64,000 nucleotides of DNA from Siphonodentalium dalli (GCA_032622095.1 CP136061.1:82250324-82314323), one strand, 5' to 3'; shown: positions 45,624 to 58,700, counted from the stretch's first letter. A program made the numbers and translations. Notes: generated by a model not told the origin, from the sequence alone.

Positions 45624-48600
45624 ATAAGCGAGTTGCCAATCTCGACCGGAAGCGCCGCCATTTTGATATGACGTATTTGTCCCTCATGTTTTTCCAGCGT
45701 CGTTATCTTGTTTTCGATTCGCGATGCCTGCGTTTCTGTTAGATCTTATTTGTCTCTGCGATAACAATGGTCCCTGTGGGTTGACAATAATTTTGTGGTT
45801 ATTTTAATCTATAGTACACAGGTTTTTTTTTAGACAGGAATACAATAATAACTAATTATTATGTTGAGATGCCTTTGTATTTCAAGCCTATATATGGTAG
45901 CAAAATGTACGATTGTCGTGCATGTGCTGAATATATTTCTCTCGATCACTCTTTCTTATAGAATATAGGAATGGTCGACAACTATTAGACCATGTCGTTA
46001 ATTTCTACTCTGGCTACGCACGTAGCATTGGGAACTTTGTTATGTTCTGACGGGGAACTTCATAGTTATTGTAGCATTCAACAAACGAAGCAGGGAATAT
46101 ATTTCTTTGTTCCTTGATAATTTTTTCACAGTAGGGACCATCGTACCCGGAATAACATGAACACGTACCCATTATTTGAAGTTGTGGATTATGATCTATA
46201 TACAGATATAATCAGAGTAGCGATTCGTGGCATGCATTTTACCAGACACAAGGTGGGGTTGGATGAATATGCATGGGTGTGTCGGGGCCGGAAAAATGAG
46301 TAATGAATTGTTTGTCCTACACTGAAATTTACTCACATAATGTGAGTCACATTGTCCTTTATTAATCTTATATAGACTCATATACAATTTAGAACACATT
46401 TAACTCCACGCGGGCCGGGGTATATATATCGTCTGAGGTTCCAATATATAGCGGTATAAATATATGCAAGCACTCTGCCAAACATGACTCAAAGTTGTCA
46501 AGTTTGTGCTTGCTATATCACTTGAGAAAGTGCGTTTGCCTATACATACATGTTTGTGTTATTTCGTTAGTGCACTGCCACTGTTAAGAACGCGGGCTAA
46601 CCGTTATACACGACTATATAAAGCAATATGAAATTGACATTATCGTGTCTATGTATATGTATGTTGTTGTCAGTCATTGGACTCAATGAAAACACACAAA
46701 AAATTAAAATTATATTTTGTAACACACTTATCATAGTAAGATTACAGTTAGGTCAAGTATGGTATGGACGGTGATGCTGCATGACAATGTGACAAACCTG
46801 TTTTGGGGTTAGTTGGAGAGTTTACCTCATTAAAACTCAATATCGTACAGCATTCATGGGAAAATTATCGGGCAGATCGAAAATTCAAACATGAGTCAGT
46901 ATAAGTGAAGGTTTTATTGAGTAAGTTATATGAAGGAGTCAAATTAATACCTCTATAATGAATAGATATATAGCTTACCCAACTAAATTGTTCTTACATA
47001 TTTTTAACTTGTGATATAATTTGTTTTTTTAATTAATAATAAAAGTATGACCTGACTCAGTTATCATTGTCATGGAACCTTATGGGCATAATATGGCTGA
47101 ATGGGTTAACTCTCACAAAAAGGTGCTGAATTAGTGTACACAGGTTTTGAAAATGTCCTTTATTATTCTTATATAGACTCACATATCTATATCATTTAGA
47201 ACACATTTATAACTCCATGTGGGTCCTTTATTAGTCCTCGGTACACATTTTTTTTAAATCTCGTTCTAAATGACGTTTAGTTTTCATGACCGTCATGAGT
47301 TCTGTTAGAGAATAATTGTTTACGTTCCAATGATCATTGAAATCAATTGAAAACAATTGACTGAATAGAAAATGGCTGCCAGACTTTCAGAAACACAGTT
47401 TAATGAACGGTGTTAGTGCCGTCCAGAAACCCTGTGTACCCTTGTGTACCTTTCAGCACATTTACAAACCATGTGTACCTTTCAGCAGCTTATTTGGTGA
47501 GAGTGACCCTTCAGCCATAATATGGCTTTAGACCCGTAAAATTGTTATCCCAGTGTGAGTGACAGACGTATATACGGTACTATATACAGACGGAGTAATT
47601 ATAATTTTAATGCAAAATGTAAACATGGGGTTTAATCCATGTAGTGCCAACTCGTCCTTCCAGACACCAAACCATAGTTTATAGCCGCATACTGACTGGC
47701 CCTGGACCTCCAATCAGTCACCACACCACAATACACACAATATTACTTACAATATCACACCCACGGAATCAATCTGATGTGAATTCCATTGGCAATTTCG
47801 AGTTATATCTGCCAGAATGCTTGTATTTGTACCGCTATTAGATCCTAAGACCATGTATAGACCCCCCCCCGACATGCAGTTAAATATGCTCTAAATGATA
47901 TGTGTATATTCATGTATATATTCCATATACGGTTAATAAAGGACAGCATGAGTAAATTTCAGCGTAAAAACTAAATTGCATCACTCACCTTTTCCGGCCC
48001 TGACACACCCACCCACCATCTTGTGTCTGGAGAAAAACAATCCGCAGACCCCCCCTCTTGTCAGGGAGGTTATATATTTGGCTAGATCACTGCATGTCAC
48101 GAATCTCTACTCTGACTACATCCGTATAGAGATCATAATTCACCAGTTCAAATCACGTTCATGTTCTGCGCGGGAAGTTTATAACATTGACAAAAACATT
48201 GCAATAATATATTTATCAGGTAATACATGTTCCTCGGTAATAATAATGTACCGGTATTCTACAGTAACTATATGTCCCAGCTCAAGATTGCATGCATGAA
48301 CTATGTCAAATTGTTGAGCCAAGTGCCCAAGTCTGATGTGCACCCCTGGCAGTCGTGGAATTTCTTCCGGCTAATCAATGCAATGTTTATTGCGATATCG
48401 ACTCACAAACGTGGCAAACAAATCATGTAATCTGAAATTGATACCATGGTCCCTGCTGTGAAATAGATCATCATGGAACATGTATACTAACAAAGACATA
48501 TATTCCCTGCTTTGTGTGTTGAATGCTATGAAGTTCCCCACCAGAACATAACAAAGTTCCCATATTTTAAACGGGTGGAATATATAATCTCTACGTGCGT

Positions 48601-48955
48601 AGCCAGAGTAGAAATTAACGACATGGTCTAATAGTTGTCGACCATTCCTATATTCTATAAGAGAGAGATAGGGAGAAATATATTCAGCACATGCACGACA
48701 ATCGTACATTTTACTACCGTATATATTAGTTATTATTATATTCCTGTCTAAAAAAAACCCTTGTACTCTGTTGTACTATAGATTAAAATAACCACCAAAT
48801 TATTGTTAACACACAGGGACCAGAGACAAATAAGATCTAACAGAAACGCAGGCATCGCGAATCGAAAACAAGATAACGACGCTGGAAAAACATGAGGGAC
48901 AAATACGTCATATCAAAATGGCGGCGCTTCCGGTCGAGATTGGCAACTCGCTTAT
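45624..48955. mobile_element. 3.3-kb foldback with arms over 0.5 kb
   Basis: The left end ATAAGCGAGTTGCCAATCTC is exactly mirrored at the right end. The arms continue through CGGAAGCGCCGCCATTTTGA, GCATGTGCTGAATATATTTC and GAATATAGGAATGGTCGACA. Weaker mirrored blocks (GGGTGTGTCGGGGCCGG; CTTTATTAATC) extend them to about 46400 and 47930. TGT flanks both ends (45621-45623, 48956-48958), a possible 3-bp duplication. An inner repeat (TATATAGACTCA with ATTTAGAACACATTTA) occurs near 46370 and 47165. No transposase was found. Confidence 0.88.
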
Positions 48956-49654
48956 TGTTCAAGAATAATAAAAAGAATTTATTGAACGTTTTGAAATCAC
49001 TGTATTTTTCTGTATATCGGACAAATAATCCACTGGGTGTGCATTAAAACTCATACCCAGCACAGTAGCTGTATATTGATAAACTGGAAACAAAACCAGT
49101 AATCGACAGTTCCATGTCTATTACGTTGATACTAATTATTGCAACAAAATTGAAGCGAACTAATGAAAATCTGAAAACACACTAACGCATTTCAGCATAT
49201 TACACAACAAATAGCAACTTCCTGTTTCGACGCTGACCGTCTGCTTAGTATTTTCTGACATATCACATTGATAAATACATGTAGTCACATGGCATTCAGT
49301 TGACATGCATGTTCCTTCTTGTGAGAACAGCTGAGCAAATGAAATGTAGGCACTAAATTCTAATCTACCCATATCTGGCTGTTGATATATTTTTCTAGAA
49401 AACTATTGTTACCATATCCAATATACCTTAAATGTTCACGCATGCCCTATAATCCAAAATCAAATATTGTACTTTGACATTGGGTATTTATAAAGCTAAT
49501 GAAATGGAGAATTACAATCACATAACTATAAATATACAACCACATAAATGCATACGTACATCTAATAAGGCACTGGGTCTTGAATATAAATAATGCCCCT
49601 AACAATTCAAAGGATTTTGTGACGGAGACGAAATTAAAGCCTCAAACAATCGAC

Positions 49655-49735
49655 CAATCACAATCAATCAACCAGTCGATCAATAAATCAATCAACCAAT
49701 AAATCAGTAACTCAATCAATCAATCAATCAACCCG
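49655..49735. repeat. (CAAT)n-like simple repeat
   Basis: Runs of CAATCAATCAA with interruptions such as CAGTCGATCAATAAAT. Low complexity only. Confidence 0.9.
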
Positions 49736-49849
49736 ATGCTTGTTCATTAGCACAACTGTTTATACCACACTACAAAACATTATTTCTCAACTTTGCAATG
49801 TGCTTAAATGCCAAGTGACAATGTATCACTTGAAAGCCAATTGATACCA

Positions 49850-49985
49850 TGGTCAACCACAACTATGCCTACCGTTATATGTGGTAATTTCTATGCATAT
49901 ATTGTATGTCTTATTTACAGAGAACACATTGCAAGATTTTAATTATAAAATATAGAGGTATTAGGAACTAATGATTTGATGTTTT
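49850..49985 (+). repeat. Decayed copy of the array's intronic block, without exon
   Basis: TCTTATTTACAGAGAACACA, TTTTAATTATAAA and AGGAACTAATGA parallel the block found just upstream of the A-type module exons (GCTTATTTGTAGGGAACACA). No open module follows, so a module here has been lost. Confidence 0.55.
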
Positions 49986-50059
49986 ATCTCAAAGTGAAAG
50001 ACTTGCGAGCGATTGTCACACCTCCATGGCATTCATTCGGTGATTCTTGCATGAGAGAT

Positions 50060-50215
50060 CCCAGATAGCACACCTATGTTGGGTCAATGATAATGTAATT
50101 GTTAGGACAACGTTGAAATCCGACGTTGGGTCAACGTTAGACAATGCCGCTGGCCGTCGTCGACTTGATGGTGGCTCGACGTCGAGCCGACACTGGTGTG
50201 CTACTTGGTATCCGA
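50060..50215. mobile_element. Candidate short MITE
   Basis: CCCAGATAGCACACC at the left and GGTGTGCTACTTGG at the right are imperfect inverted ends around GACGTTGGGTCAACG and GTCGACGT-rich sequence. Similar CAACGTTGG text is near 54800. Limits and family are uncertain. Confidence 0.4.
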
Positions 50216-52239
50216 CGTCGAACGAACGGCGCATTACATTATTAATACAATGCTGGATTGTTGGAATGTATGGATCGAGGCTCACATCGGTTCCTCTCAC
50301 ATTCGGGTATCCTGAAAACACTAGCTGACATATAACTCTAAAGCCCCACAGAATGTTTGCAACTTCAAAGTATAAGTATTATATTTAATTGGAAAGAACT
50401 TAAAAATTCACAAAAATAAAAACAGAAGAAAATGAAACTTTTATAAAATTTCTCTGCCGATTTAATTAAAGTCGAAATTACATTACATGTAATAAGCTAT
50501 ATATTGTAATAATTTTGACCAACCACTCACTTTGTCTGGGGAATGATTCTTGAATTGTTATTGCTCTCTTGAATAAAGTTATGGAACAGTGTAAATATTA
50601 ATCACTGTAACATAAAAGTGCACCCGATTATCAATGTTGGTTACCCTTGTGCTACTATATTGTTAGCTTATAAATAGTTTTACGTAACCAACAATACATC
50701 CACATTATGCTTATTTGGGTTTTTGAATTTGTTTTCAAACATTCTGTATGGCTTTAAATTTGGTCGCTTATATCTTCTTCGGGAATCGGGATGGTCATCT
50801 GAGATGGATGTGCAAAATTTTAAACGACTGAAAGTGCATATGATCACACAATTAAGCCTAGTAATTGCTGGTTCACGAATTGTCTATTATATGGGGAAAT
50901 CCGTACATGGTATTAGAAATTATCACAACAGAAAGAATATCGCATTGTTGCCGTTTTCTAATTAGTCCATGAATTGTTATTTTTGTTGTTATTTTTCCTG
51001 ATTATATAAATTCAATATCGAAATTAATTTATCTGTTGATCTGTGATAATTCATGGAACGTGACAAAATGAGCAGTTACTGGATTTATTTGTATTAAGTA
51101 CCGATATGCGGTCGCAATGTTCTATCCGGGGTAAATTAAAACTCACACCATTCACATTCAACTGCTTCGTGGATACATAAAGTTTTTTTTTATGAAAGGA
51201 CACTTATTTGTTGGAACCAAACATATTATATGAAATTATATGGAATATAGTATGTTCATGATGTGTCATAAACTGGAATCAGTGTTCTCATACATATGTA
51301 CTCCAGAACATCGCTTGCAACTGTTTTGCAGAACACTGATTGAAAATTCCTCTGAAGAAATCATATCGTGAGTGAAATCTCCTTGAATATCTGGAATTTT
51401 CCATGTGGGTTATTTTTGTGTTGTTATGTATATATACATGCTTGTATGATTGGTCCTTTTAAAATTCCCCATATCGCCAAACCATTTAAACTGCAAATAT
51501 TATATAGAAACCATTGGACTAAAAGTATTCAAATGCAAACAGATTTCCAACTGTCAATTTTGACGAAATTTGCTACCCCTTTTACCAGAGTCGCCACAGT
51601 TTCCCTAAAACAATAGCCAACCCAATAATACATTATACTTTGTATAATAAGCCACGTCAATGTAATCATTTGTCGTTTGTTGGGGGAATAAAGACCCACC
51701 AACAAAACAAATTATCCTAATAATTCATAATCATAGGACTATGTTGCATTGGGGTGGGGTCAATGTGTGTTTTTGGGTCCATATCACTGTTAACACTCAC
51801 CATTTATACGACCACTCTCTATCGAGTTGAAACCAAGACATAAGAACATCACCACAGTAGGTCCAGCCACAACAATACGAGAATGGACACAACTTATGAA
51901 TATAACATGCTTCTTTGACGTAAACAATAGAAGAGGATATGCATGTAATGTAATTAAAGTGTGTAAATGACAGGAAATATTCTTCGTATCATTATGCTTG
52001 GAAATGTGGGCGCCCAATGCTGGGCTTTCGGAGCAGGTCGTGGTGACGGTTGGGTCTTACACCCACAACTTTGGTCAAAACTTTAACAGATGGAAATTTT
52101 ATGTAATTGTACACGTAATATGAAGGTTAATTTGTTTTCATTGTTTGATTTTTCAACAGCAATTAGTGGGGTATTCTTTTCTTTTTTTAGACAAACGGTA
52201 GCATAGTTTTCAATTTTTAGATTTTAGTCACAATTCCCT

Positions 52240-53120
52240 TATAAAAAATACTATTGTTTTACCATAGTAAAATCATGGTTTACCATAACAAAAAACAATA
52301 GCTAATTTATAATGGTTATCTGAAACTATAGTTAATTTGCAACGGATATTTGGGTTCTTAACATTCGACGGTGATGTGGGTGGTCAATTGACAATGGTGA
52401 TTTTGGGTGGTTAATCTACAACGGTTATTTGGTTGGTTAGTTTACAATGGTTATCTGTGTGGTGAAAACCATAGTGAAACCATAGTTTTACAACTGTTAT
52501 TTGGGTGCGTAATTTACAACGGTTATTTGTGTGGTTATTTTACAACGGTTATCTGAAAATATAGTTTATTTACCTTTTTTTGGGTGGTTAATTTACACCG
52601 TTATTTTGGGTTGTTAATTTACAACGTTGTTTTGGGTGGTTAATTTACAACGGTTATTTCTGTGGTGAAAACCATAGTGTGAACCATAGTTTTACAACAA
52701 TTATTTGTTGGTTAATTTAGAACTGTGATTTGGCTGGTAAAACTATAGCAAAACAGTAGTTAATTTACCATGGTTATTACCATGCACCCATGGTAATTAC
52801 TATGCCTCCATTGTAATTAGCATGGTATTATGATGATTAATACTATAGTTTTACCACCCAAAGACCATTGTAAAATGACAGTGGTTTCACCACCAAAATA
52901 ACTGTTGTAAATTAACTCTATATTCTACAACGGTGTACAGTATATAAAACTATATGATAAAATTACCACAGTATTACCATAGTTTTCCACTCAAAAGACC
53001 GTTGTAAATTAACTGGTTCATTTTACTATTGTTATTACCGTGTTGAATACCAAAGTCTTACAACCCAATTCAAAATAGTGTATTGGGTGGTAAAACTATG
53101 GTTTACAATCACCAATTGAT
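52240..53120. repeat. Short-motif array that inverts midway
   Basis: From about 52290 to 52740 a unit of about 26-35 bp based on AATTTACAACGGTTATTTGG and GTGGTT repeats about ten times. From about 52840 the reverse complement (TAACTGTTGTAAATTAAC) repeats several times. ACCATAGTAAAA / TTTTACTATGGT motifs lie at both ends, giving an overall inverted arrangement. Non-coding. Confidence 0.75.
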
Positions 53121-53490
53121 AAAGGATAGCGAAATAAACCATATTGATCAACAATTGTGTTCATGGTGGTAAGACTGGTAAATGACCAACTTGCTAGTAA
53201 AATAAACCATCGTTAAGCAGGGTCAATCAAGAAAACATCAATGCTTAAATATTATTAGTCTATACAAAATATACATGTATCTAGTCTTGATTCTAGGTTC
53301 GAAGTGTCGATGAAAGCCAATTTAAGCCGACTGTAACTGCACTAATTTTTGACCTCACTGGTAATTAAATTCGCGCAGTACTATTTTGAAGCATACTCCA
53401 TATCAACTAAACCATGTCAAAGATAGCTGTTAACAACTGGTTGGTGCGGAACATATCATTGGGGCCGCTCATTTTATTAGCATAAGTCAG

Positions 53491-54001
53491 TTGAATATTT
53501 GTGTTGAAAAATTTCCGTCAAGAGCATTAAAGAAACTTCATCACTCCACAATGCCATGTTCACAGTCAGGCTCCGTTCTCTATTATGAATCCCGGAAGTT
53601 ATTGGAGGAACTCTTGAGAGTGATGGTGGCTATACAGTGTAGCCTACAACAAAAGAAGATTTTGCCAGCAAACATTACAAGAGCACAACTTGTTGAGGTA
53701 TCTCTCAAAGTCATCCATGGTTTTATAGCCGTTGCTGAGAGATTTCATACCAATTCGCCAGAAGCTATCTCAGCTGAATGTAAAATGTGTGAGGATGTTC
53801 AACAAACCTGATTCGCTCTACATATATCATGCACATCTTGGCTTTAATCTTACTGACGGCGAATCCAGTTGTATTACTGTCCGTCATATAGCGGAATCGT
53901 CTGGAGGGTTCTTAGAGCCACCAGTCCATGCTCGTAACCGCTTTCCATTCCAATGGAGGCTGAAAAAGCAACCTTCAATGCTTTTCTTGAAGCTGATTAT
54001 A
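53491..54001 (+). pseudogene. Unrecognised broken coding stretch, possible gene fragment
   Basis: The + strand encodes a helix-rich segment with normal codon composition: SGSVLYYESRKLLEELLRVM, then TRAQLVEVSLKVIHGFIAVA and ERFHTNSPEAISAECKMC. It stops at 53811. The next frame continues sensibly with YIYHAHLGFNLTDGESSC and HIAESSGGFLEPPVHARNRF, so a one-base indel lies near 53780-53815. The composition is much more protein-like than the surrounding AT-rich repeats, and there is no flanking repeat that explains it. I do not recognise the family. It could be a processed or exon-shuffled gene fragment, or one real exon with an error; no splice sites are convincing. The first ATG is at 53551. Confidence 0.4.
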
Positions 54002-54879
54002 TGAGTAATTTTAGGTATACTATATATAACATATAATATTATAATGTGTCTTCTTAGATTAGAAGGCTGTTAAAGCCACCTTCAACACTTTTAATTTTAA
54101 CACCAAGTTCAACGAAAATCAACGCTAAGAATCGGTTTATTTTTTATTTTATCGTGATATCACCACGGTCGACAATTGTTTTTGCATTAACAGTTGGTGT
54201 TTCTGCGTAGAATACTTATTTGTTCTTAAAATTTACAGAGTAATGTTAATATAATGATATAAATTGAATGTTTTTTAATGCGAAGGATTTAAAATGGGAT
54301 TTGGCATTCTCCTTTCCGTAGAGGAAATGTAAACAAATCTAAACATGGTTCAAACTCACATTTCTGAGAATATTAAAGATGCAAAATGGCACATACCCTC
54401 TGCATTATACACCAACAATATGATTAAAGCTGGTGTACAGGCTGTTCCGTATGATTAAATAATGTATTTAGATCAAAATGTCGACACAAATTATCCGCAG
54501 TAAAACACTAAATCCATCTTGTCGGTTGGATTTCAAAAGTGATGGTCACACTAAAAGCTGTACACCGAGGCCGAATTTGGTAAAAGGTGTCGTAATATAA
54601 TGCCAATAGTGTTTATTTGTGGTTTGTGATAAGCTATGCCAACTACAAATACAAGAAATTGAAAAGATAATGTGTTAGTTTTTTTTATCTAAACTTGTAT
54701 TGACATTTTTCGTTCTGCGCAGCCCAATGAAAATTGCAGCCGGAACCAGCCGAGTCAGCTGCGGAAATTTCTACGTCGAATCGGTCAAGAATATGAAATT
54801 TAACGACGTTGGGAAAGTGTAACAGAACCAACGTTTTAATGATGACTATACACGTGACGTCGGTTCAATGTTTCTCAGA

Positions 54880-55660
54880 TACGCCCCTATGACAAAATAC
54901 AACAGTATTGTGATAGTAATACAACGGTATACAGCTGTATTACTATGGCATACCATGGTAGATTACAGTATAACTATATTATACTATATTACAGTATCCG
55001 TGTCTGTATCTGTAGATGCTGCAGAGCACGAACCTTCCGGTTACAGACACACTGGTCCAGCATGAAATACTAAACATCAATTTTATTACACCTGGGACTT
55101 TTACTATAGTTTGTTGTGGTAATATCATATACCATAGTATTTAAAATTAACTATGGTGGGTTGGGGACTAACTAGTTCAATAAATATGGTTTAGAGAATC
55201 AATGTTATATTAAAACCATGGTTACTCTAGTAAAACGATGATTTATCTATAATGTAGTTTTGAGATTGATTACTGTCATCATATTTTTACACCAAAAACT
55301 ATGGTCAATCCAAACATGGTGTGCAAATACTACACATTTCATGGTAAAACTATTCATAGTAAATGAAACCATTGTCTAACTATAGTGTAGTTTTGACATT
55401 GTTAACTTTCAAAGATTCACTAAGTGTTAACTACACTAAAATATAGTGTTTACTACAGACATTATGGTAAACCCAAAACGTGTATGTAAACACCACAAAA
55501 TTTCTATAGTAACTACGGTAAAACAACGATTACTGTATAATATATTTTTACTATAGTTTACTATAGTAAAATATAGTAAATCATAGATTACTATAGAAAC
55601 AATGTTTACAATAGTTTACTTTAGTAAATTGTAGTAAATCATAGGAAATGTTTATAAGGG
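54880..55660. repeat. CTATAGTAAA-type palindromic motif array
   Basis: Repeated TTTACTATAGTAAA, ACCATGGTTTA and ACTATGGTAAA words on both strands, related in style to the 52240-53120 array. The short frame at 54868-55065 overlaps this and is not a gene. Confidence 0.6.
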
Positions 55661-55984
55661 TTGTTGCCTGAAGTGGACTTCATTTAACGAAATAAAATTG
55701 TCCGGTCTTAGAAGGTGTCAGGTTGGAAATTACCAACAGTTGGAAAGCCTGTGGTTCCCGTTGGAAAGATTAAATCCGAAGCGGGGGTCAAATGAAATTA
55801 GAAATATAATTTGGTGTCTGATTCAAGTTGAATTCAAGTTCAAGTTGAATTCAAGTTTTACACCCACTTACAACGGATACCCTCCAGCTACGTCAGTTGC
55901 GCAGTACTATCACTTCTAGAAAAGTCCTATATTATGTCTTTGCATTAGCTGTTCATGTGGCACGACAATACCTGGTATCAAATG

Positions 55985-56090
55985 GGAATGTCAACCAACC
56001 ACAAATGGGCCTCCCTTTTACAGTTAGTCATGTTTATGGCATGCTCTGATTGCTTATGTGTAGGGAAAACATTGTAGAATGTATAACTAG
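55985..56090 (+). repeat. Decayed intronic block of the module array
   Basis: CAACCACAAATGGGCCTCCC, TTTTACAGTTAGTCATG, GCTCTGATTGCTTATGTGTA and GGGAAAACATTGTAGAATGT match the block upstream of A-type exons, but no exon follows. Confidence 0.65.
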
Positions 56091-56639
56091 AGGTCTGGTT
56101 CCATGAAATCAGATATACCTCCATGGTATCGACATTCAATGGGTGTAATGTATGCCAAGGTAGTTTCCGTTCATGTGAAACTGGTGCTTCGTAATCTGCT
56201 GTTAGACTTGAATTGACATTTCGACATATAATATATTGCACAGTTTTATTCCATATGGCTCGAGCCAGCATGGTGGTACTGGATGCTTTATTGCAGTATA
56301 AAGTATCATGTTCCAACCAATTGAGCCATCGTTGACCCCCAGCCAAACATTCAGTTCGTTTCGGTAGGGAAACGTATTAGGGACAATTAACATCCCTCAC
56401 CAGGACGCCAAAATTCTTTTTCAAACGTCAAGAAATTGGCGTGTCTGATTGTTTCATAATCAAGAGCAAAATGGAATACAGAATGATTTGGGAGAGTGAT
56501 TCACCGTGACCCATTCAACGAAATATTGGGTGGCGGGTATCAGCGAGTGCTATTCTGGTATGTTGTAGACAAGATGGTGGTGGTTTTAACCAAAGCTCTT
56601 AAGTGGTTTCTCCCTGGTTGAAACTAATGGAATGTCTAT

Positions 56640-56760
56640 TTTACATTCCAGTGAGTGTCTTGTACCCTTGTTAATTTGACATCTGGATCACATTCCTTGG
56701 GTGATCCTTGTTTGGGAGATATGTCCGATGCCGCCACAGATCTGCCGCCACTGTTACATT
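56640..56760 (+). pseudogene. Decayed module exon
   Basis: TTTTACATTCCAG then TGAGTGTCTTGTACC and GGTGATCCTTGTTTGGGAGA, with TATGTCCGATGCC, resemble an A-type exon (CLGDM motif retained) with internal deletion and loss of the later Cys and the donor. Related relics lie at 58590-58700 and 63090-63200. Confidence 0.6.
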
Positions 56761-56840
56761 TTTCAGTTCTATGTACCTTTGTATTGATTATTTGTGGCGA
56801 AACCATTGGAACTAAAGGAATGTCAATTGTTATCTTCCAG

Positions 56841-56975
56841 TGCAAAGTCAAGGAGCTACTTGTACACCTGCATCAGGTCCATCAGAAGATCCTTGTATGG
56901 GCAATATGACTTGTGTCCAGAACGCATGTTCATGTGCCATCAATAAGTATTGGAACGGTGCAGTGTGTCGTCGAA
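56841..56975 (+). CDS. Host gene exon: A-type six-cysteine module (A1)
   Basis: A 135-bp exon, acceptor TATCTTCCAG, donor A|GTAAGT, phase 1-1. It encodes QSQGATCTPASGPSEDPCMG, NMTCVQNACSCAINKYWNGA and VCRRS, with all six Cys. It opens the right-hand array and differs from the later A modules at several positions (GPSEDPC; AINKYWNG), so it is an older copy. A decayed module lies directly upstream. The product is inferred to be a secreted or cell-surface multi-module protein. Confidence 0.85.
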
Positions 56976-58207
56976 GTAAGTTACATGGGCAAAGAGAAAA
57001 AAACCGAGTCAGTTGTGCTTCATTCGAAATCACACATCAATTATTTTGTGGCTTCGTGTGTTTCTTGAATGTCGTGGTTTCTAGTTTGTAGAGGGAAATA
57101 TCATGAAAGCTTCAGCTTATTGTCACATGGATAGGGCGATCTTTATTAACTAAATTGATATGATTGACTAGGATAAAATAACATTGACAAAATTGCCATC
57201 CATCTCACGGATTATATTCATGAAACGGCTAACAAATTGCGAGCTACTAAAACAGTTACAATACGCTCTTGTGATAGCCTGTGAATTAGGTCAAACACAA
57301 ATGAACTGTTTATGAGATAATTAACAGAGGCAATTTATGAGACCTACATTTTTAGTTAGTGTAAACACTTAACTTTCGGAATATCTATGTTGGATTTGTC
57401 AGATAGGCGGACTATTTTTGGAAATCCACCACACTACGAGGAGCGTAACATTTAGATAGTTATATGATGTGTTGCACAATGACCGTTTCTTTCTCTTACA
57501 ATTGTGCCATTCCACACAAACTGACATTTTTCGTTGGTAAGAACTGAAGGAAAATGAAATGAATAAAATCGGATTTCAATGTGTCAAACAATTTGCTTTC
57601 GGATCCGGTGAACATACCGTACCCTGTGGATTGCATACATCTGTATTCAGAATGATTCTTTGAATTGTATGCATATGCGTCGTACACAGCTAAATATGGG
57701 ATTGCATTAGTGTTGTGTTGTGAATTGGTCAAATTCGAAATTTGTATTGCTTGTGCCTGTTGTGTGAGGAATGAATCAAATGACGCACGCTTATTATTGC
57801 AATTCCAATTTATTCTGCATATTCTCAATAAAAGTGTTTACTTCTTTGTGTCCCTACTTGGTGGTGGTGGCACGTGGTGCATATCACATACGGGTCTAAA
57901 TCACACAAGTACTTTTCACAAGCTAGTTCTTAAATGCGAATAAAACAAAACCGTGTTGTGCAGCATGACTGTATTTACGTCTGGATAAGTCGTACCTTAC
58001 ATGTATATATGTGCGTTAGTTGCTGATGTGAAACGATGATATTTGGTAGCAAATACTGTCGGTCGACCACAAACCGGCCTCTCTTTTACATTTAGTCATG
58101 TCTATGACCTGCTCTGATTGCTTATTTGTAGGAAGCACATTGTAGAATGTTAATTATAATTATAAAGGGAATTGGGACTAATAGAGGTTATATTGTGTAT
58201 CTTGCAG
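56976..58207 (+). other. Intron within the array
   Basis: No further module was recognised in this 1.2 kb. The conserved pre-exon block (GGAAGCACATTGTAGAATGT) lies at about 58130-58180. Overlapping short frames at 57496-57943 lie on opposite strands and have no motif. Confidence 0.5.
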
Positions 58208-58348
58208 TGAACAGTCTAGGAGCGGCTTGTGAGCCGACAACATCTTCCTCAGAGGATTCTTGTTTGGGAGATATGACTTGTGTTAACGACACTTGCTCAT
58301 GTGCCAGTGCCAGTGACCAGTATTGGGATGATGCCTCCTGTCAGCCAA
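58208..58348 (+). CDS. Host gene exon: A-type module (A2)
   Basis: A 141-bp exon, acceptor TGTATCTTGCAG, donor A|GTAAGT, phase 1-1. It encodes NSLGAACEPTTSSSEDSCLG, DMTCVNDTCSCASASDQYWD and DASCQPS. It has a two-residue insertion (SA repeated) relative to the other A modules but keeps six Cys. The exon and its 3' intron closely resemble the copy at 62705-62839, indicating a duplication block about 4.5 kb apart. Confidence 0.88.
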
Positions 58349-58589
58349 GTAAGTAACATTCATGGGTCCTTGGATGAAACACGACACTGCAATGTATGCA
58401 TAAGTAAGCTTTTGAATGCATTCCTATGCATCACATTCCTTTGGATGATCCTTGTTTTATGGATTTGACTTATGCCGACCACATTCGGCCGTCTCATATT
58501 GCAGTTGCTCCTTTCTATGTTTTATGTATTGATTATTTGTGGAGAAACATCGCAAAATGAAAACCATTGGAACTAATGGAATGTCTATT

Positions 58590-58700
58590 TTACCTTCCGG
58601 TGAACAGTCCAGGAGTGTCTTGTACACTTGTGTATTTTACACCTGGATGACATTCCTTGGGTGATCCTTGTTTGGGAGATATGGCTAATGCCGACAAATT
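58590..58700 (+). pseudogene. Decayed module exon
   Basis: TTTTACCTTCCGGTGAACAG then GTCCAGGAGTGTCTTGTACA and GATCCTTGTTTGGGAGATAT, with ATGGCTAATGCC, is A-type sequence. The acceptor AG has become GG, and frame and Cys are lost after the CLGDM block. A close relative lies at 63090-63200. Confidence 0.65.

Larger units (their letters stand above)
45303..56840 (+). other. Intron of about 11.5 kb between module 2 and the array
   Basis: It includes a 3.3-kb foldback, several repeat arrays, an unrecognised coding fragment and decayed copies of the array's intronic block. The stretches 48956-49650 and 50330-52180 hold nothing I recognise. Confidence 0.5.
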
